Below are positions 60,557-64,000 of a DNA stretch of 64,000 bases, piece by piece. This DNA is from Datisca glomerata. Taxonomy: Eukaryota > Streptophyta > Magnoliopsida > Cucurbitales > Datiscaceae. Where the stretch lies: positions 812,118 to 876,117 of the forward strand of contig QANY01009435.1 in NCBI GenBank assembly GCA_003255025.1. Direction: 5' to 3'. Each line of letters starts with the position of its first letter. Position 1 is the stretch's first letter. A program made the translations under genes and the position numbers. The notes beneath the pieces are model-generated. The model did no database searches. It had not been told where the DNA came from and was given only the letters and a program-made list of their open reading frames with translations.

Positions 60557-61000
60557 AAAACGGGGCTATGATTCTTTATTTGAACCTAAGTCCTTGAGAA
60601 AATAAAAAAAATCCTATCAATGGAAGTGGGGCATCAAACTCAAACTCCAGCAATGAAATTATGAGACGGTATATTTGTTCCATGCTCATTTCAATAATTA
60701 TTATATTATTCTTGTACACCATTCGTGTCACAGATCTTAACGTATGAGAGAAGAAATAGAAAAATGAAGAAAATGGAAAAACGGGGCTATGGTTCTTTAT
60801 TTGAACATAAGTCCTTGAGAAAATAAAAAAATCCTACCAATGGAAGTGGAGCATCAAACTCAAACTCCTGCAATGAAATTATGAGACGGTATATTTGTTC
60901 CTTGCTCATTTCACTTAAATTATTATATTATTCTTGTATAACATTCGTGTCACAGATCTTAACGTATGAGAGAAGAAATAGAAAAATCAAGAAAATGAGA
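60557..61000 (+). repeat. Tandem duplication, 221-bp period
   Basis: CGGGGCTATGATTCTTTATT at 60561 recurs at 60782 (CGGGGCTATGGTTCTTTATT), and the copies stay nearly identical through GAGACGGTATATTTGTTCC and CATTCGTGTCACAGATCTTA. It lies inside the LARD-like element and is non-coding. Confidence 0.9.
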
Positions 61001-61314
61001 AATTTTTTATCAATGAGCCCGTAGTGAAAGGAACAGAAAGGCATAACAACAAATGAAGGAGAAATAATCATCATCAACAACAAGTTGACAAATAAGTTAC
61101 TCGACAATCTTCAAGCATATGTAAATGGCAACATAAGAACATAACGACATAAATAAAAGAAGAAGTCATCGCTGACAGTAGACAGTTAAAAAATTTCCTG
61201 AAAAACTACATCGCATGTTTCTAAGAAGCGCGTGAGAACATAAACGGGCAGGCATAACGTCAGAATAAGAAAAGACGATCATCACACATCAACGAATAAA
61301 ATTCTGTTGAGTGT

Positions 61315-61909
61315 AATGTGGGCCAATGTATATATAAAATTTTACATGACAAGTCGCAAGATGTAGACCGAAGACTCCATCAAAGAGAAGATAAAGCGAA
61401 AACTATAGTATCAACTAGGCGGTCATGAAGAACAGACCAATAAGATGAAAGTACATGGATTGTCGACGTGACAATCCAAAGAGAAGCTAATCAAGACCAT
61501 TAGATTGATCAAATGGTTAAGATATACTTAAATTGTGAATGTTGATCAACTGAATCTCAGATGAATATTACGTTAATCTTATTTTCAGATAGAATTAGAT
61601 AAGTTGTATCAGATTATATGAAGACATATAAATAGAGGCAAGATGTAACTCCAAAGAGAACACAATAACCCTCAACACCCATAAAAAAATAAGCTGACTC
61701 TGCATCTTGCATGAGACTCGCAAATCCTTCCTCCACAATGAAATACTATCAAAACATCCTCGTGATTTTTCTTCACTTTAAGGGTTTTTCACGTAAATCA
61801 TGGTATTCTTATTCTATCAATCTCTCTCTAAATTATTCTCTTGATTTTTATATTATGATCTATGAAATTTACAATTAATTATCAAAGACCGTGAAATTTT
61901 TCTTTTACA
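61315..61909 (+). repeat. Right LTR, 595 bp
   Basis: Starts TGTTGAGTGTAATG and ends CTTTTACA. Its TATA box and GGCAAGATGTAACTCC block match those of the left LTR. Confidence 0.8.
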
Positions 61910-63198
61910 ATTGGATTAATATTTGATAAGATATAATAATGTTAAAATAAAAATTCAATAAGCTTGGACAAAACTATAATAGAACTAGTTTAATCGACTA
62001 CATAATGCCAAACTTTTTAATAAAATTAAATTGGTGTCAATTTATTATATATAATAATAATAATACATAAAAAGTGGAAAGCACAGATATGTAACGAAAA
62101 AACAAGTATGTCACTTTAATTAACTTTAGGTTTCTCACTCTAAAATAACCCGGATCAAAATGGGCCATAGAGTAATTTTAGAAATTAACGAGATGATTAA
62201 CCGAAGGAAGAATGATTAATGAATAGAAATATAGAATATACTATTTGACTATAGTAACTCCTAATCATCAGCTCAGCAGCATCTTTGATAATTTTAAGTC
62301 GAATCAGTAATTACAAAATCAGATATTTTATGCATATACAAATTATTCCTTTTTCGGAAAAAAGTGCCCCTTTGCTTTTCCGATATTAATTCATTTTGGC
62401 AAATGAGAAGGTGGTGTTTCCATCATACCATAAATGATTTATGGTAACATCTGTGATGTGTGATCTTATGAATGGTATCACTATGCCATGCGATGAAGAT
62501 ATTTATGAAAAATTAATAGGATTTTACTATTCATAACATTCTACACAGATGATTTATAAGAAAAAGAATAAACTTAGTTGAAATAATGTACACTTAAGTT
62601 GTGTAATTTTCTAGTAATTATTTCATTATACAAATTACGATGAGCAAAATAGTGAATTTTATAAATTATGGTACTATCTATTTTATTTGTTGGTATTTTA
62701 CAAAATGTATTACCACATAATTGAAAAGATCATAAGATATCAATTCACAAGCTTTCTTACGTACGGCTGTTTGATATAAGATTGTAGGTAGTTTTTTGGA
62801 ATAAAATTATTCGAATATGATTGTGGAAAATATGCCTGAAAAGATAAGATTATTTTATTTTTAAAACTTGAGAATGTTCTGATTTAATGGTGAGAGTTAA
62901 ATTACTTTGTTTGTTTTGATGGAATAGATAAGTGGATGTTTTAGACATTATTGTCAAATTAAAATTTTACTCTTGAACTAAAAAGTGCTTATGAATAATA
63001 ATTACTTAATTTATAATAAGATGACCAACATAAGTAACAACAAAAATATAGATTTTACCTATGAATTTTTTCGTATATACTTAAGAATTTTTCGATCAAA
63101 CCATTATATTATGATATCTTGTGTAGATTTTCATCCATCAAATATTATCCATACAATTGAATCAATACCGCTCCAAGTGTATTAATGTGGTATAAAAT
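61910..63198. other. AT-rich intergenic DNA
   Basis: No gene is visible. A short hairpin ACCATAAATGATTTATGGT is present at 62427-62445. Confidence 0.5.
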
Positions 63199-63498
63199 TT
63201 ACAATATAAGATAATAGACCAAACTAAAATTTACAATATGAGAAGCAGATGCTGAAGGAAAAGTTGGAGTTTGACAAGTAGAGTCAGCAACATCTCCTTC
63301 TGCAAATCCTGTTGCAGGGTCTGGTACATAAAAATCATCATCTTTCCAGTTAAAATCATACTCTTGTTCTATAGCATCAACCATATCTGCAGGACCTTCA
63401 ACACCAAGTCCAGAAGCTCGATCTTTTCCAAACACCGATCCCAAATCATCAAAATGCCGAAAAGGCTTATTCGGCATGCCTTTTAAATTTGGATGGCT
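63199..63498 (-). CDS. Last exon of a Myb/SANT-like domain protein (partial)
   Basis: On the - strand an acceptor TTGCAG/AGCC at 63499/63498 opens a frame beginning SHPNLKGMPNKPFRHFDDLG, then FGKDRASGLGVEGPADMVD and an acidic stretch DFNWKDDDFYVPDP, closed by TAA at 63199-63201. The HP..K..PFR.FD.L..VFGKDRA.G pattern is typical of the region after the Myb/SANT-like (Myb_DNA-bind_3) domain in large plant families derived from or partnering Harbinger-type transposases. The frame upstream of the acceptor has a stop, so an intron lies there, and earlier exons would be to the right, partly or wholly beyond the window. Whether the gene is intact cannot be judged. The last dozen codons may be read-through of an unused donor at ATT/GTAAAT. 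Confidence 0.5.
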   Translation of the reverse strand, partial: SHPNLKGMPNKPFRHFDDLGSVFGKDRASGLGVEGPADMVDAIEQEYDFNWKDDDFYVPDPATGFAEGDVADSTCQTPTFPSASASHIVNFSLVYYLIL

Positions 63499-63559
63499 CT
63501 GCAATATATATCATTCAGAAAACATCATATTAACTCATAGTTATCATTCAGAGAGCAGA

Positions 63560-63830
63560 AACTAACAAATAAGTTATCAGTCGCCCTCCCCCCAAACAAT
63601 ATAAATAGAACTAACAAACAAGTTATATATGCTTATATGCATTCAAAAAATACCATATTAACTTACAGTTATCATTCAGAAAACATCATATTAACAAACA
63701 GAACTAACAAACAAGTTATCAACCCCCAACAATAGAAATAGAACTAACAAATAAATTATATATGTTTATATGCATTCAGAAAACACCATATTAACCCACA
63801 GTTATCATCTCTGCTATAGCACCATATTTA
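63560..63830. repeat. Two-unit direct repeat, about 142-bp period
   Basis: AACTAACAAATAAGTTATCA at 63560 and AACTAACAAACAAGTTATCA at 63702 start two related units that also share ATATGCATTCA, CATATTAAC and ACAGTTATCAT. They lie in the putative intron upstream of the partial Myb/SANT-like exon. Confidence 0.75.
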
Positions 63831-64000
63831 GGTTAGTTCTCTTCTCTCCCCCTCGCATCTCGTCGCCAATCCTCTTGACTCGAGTCTCGACTTTCCCTCT
63901 CCAGCCTCCCTCAGATCAGACCTTCTCCCTCTCCCTCAGCTCACGGGTCACGAGCCTTACCTCTCCCTCTCCCTCAACCTAGTCCCTCTCCCTTAGATTA
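63831..64000. other. CT-rich right edge
   Basis: Pyrimidine-rich sequence with repeated CTCCCTCTCCCTC words. It may be leader or intron of a gene beyond the window. No feature can be fixed. Confidence 0.4.

Larger units (their letters stand above)
57329..61909 (+). mobile_element. Large non-autonomous LTR retrotransposon (LARD-like)
   Basis: Two collinear direct repeats (57329-57915 and 61315-61909), each TGTTG..TTACA with a TATA box, flank 3.4 kb of sequence that encodes no recognisable gag, protease, integrase or reverse transcriptase. Short open frames at 58154-58557 and GC-rich DNA at 58580-58950 have no family match. Purine-rich DNA at 59820-60300 and an internal 221-bp duplication follow. 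Long LTRs around non-coding cargo fit the LARD class, mobilised in trans. A 5-bp target duplication is not evident (AATAA left, ATTGG right), so borders may be off by some bases or the element is old. Confidence 0.72.

Overview
This is nuclear DNA of a flowering plant, almost certainly a eudicot. The genes are split by AT-rich introns with GT..AG borders, the intergenic DNA is AT-rich, and it is crowded with degraded LTR retrotransposons, a LINE tail, hAT-like elements and foldback elements. There is no bacterial or organellar gene order, and I saw no rRNA, tRNA or CRISPR array. One N is present, at 21589. I cannot name the species.

Three intact protein genes can be rebuilt exon by exon, and each closes in frame. 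(1) 7975-18008, + strand: an 18-exon DENN-domain protein of 787 aa, a putative Rab guanine-nucleotide exchange factor. (2) 29923-32760, + strand: a 10-exon RNA polymerase III subunit RPC4 of 295 aa. (3) 54511-56081, - strand: a 3-exon R2R3-MYB of 289 aa with the bHLH-binding motif and the C-terminal motif of TT2/PA2-type proanthocyanidin activators. A fourth, partial gene enters from the right edge on the - strand (63199-63498, Myb/SANT-like protein family).

Two plant genes are present only as wrecks. One is a GH17 beta-1,3-glucanase-like 5' half (2332-2820), with its catalytic glutamate replaced and a premature stop. The other is a Per1/PGAP3-like gene (26719-27982) that keeps its introns but carries stops and frameshifts. 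It lies in a T-rich, internally duplicated region whose left side resembles a plant Helitron end.

Layout: 1-2260 intergenic with a hAT-like element carrying a G-rich tract; 2262-2820 GH17 pseudogene; 2821-6960 intergenic with a possible LTR remnant and a foldback element; 6961-18008 DENN gene, with a hAT element in intron 3 flanked by a perfect 8-bp target duplication; 18009-21398 AT-rich; 21399-28240 duplicated T-rich region plus the PGAP3-like pseudogene; 28851-32760 a small ORF and RPC4; 33307-47300 a nest of two Ty1/copia elements, in which a 9.1-kb + strand element with unusually long 2.2-kb LTRs sits inside an older - strand copia; 47957-53250 a perfect 30-bp palindrome, a LINE fragment and a second foldback element; 54511-56235 MYB gene and promoter; 57329-61909 a large non-autonomous LTR element about 1.2 kb upstream of the MYB start; 61910-64000 intergenic and the partial Myb/SANT-like gene.

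The three intact genes have unrelated jobs (membrane traffic, Pol III transcription, flavonoid regulation) and show no sign of working together. I found no convincing new multi-gene system. The most informative signals are the nested transposons, the broken genes and the element close to the MYB promoter.
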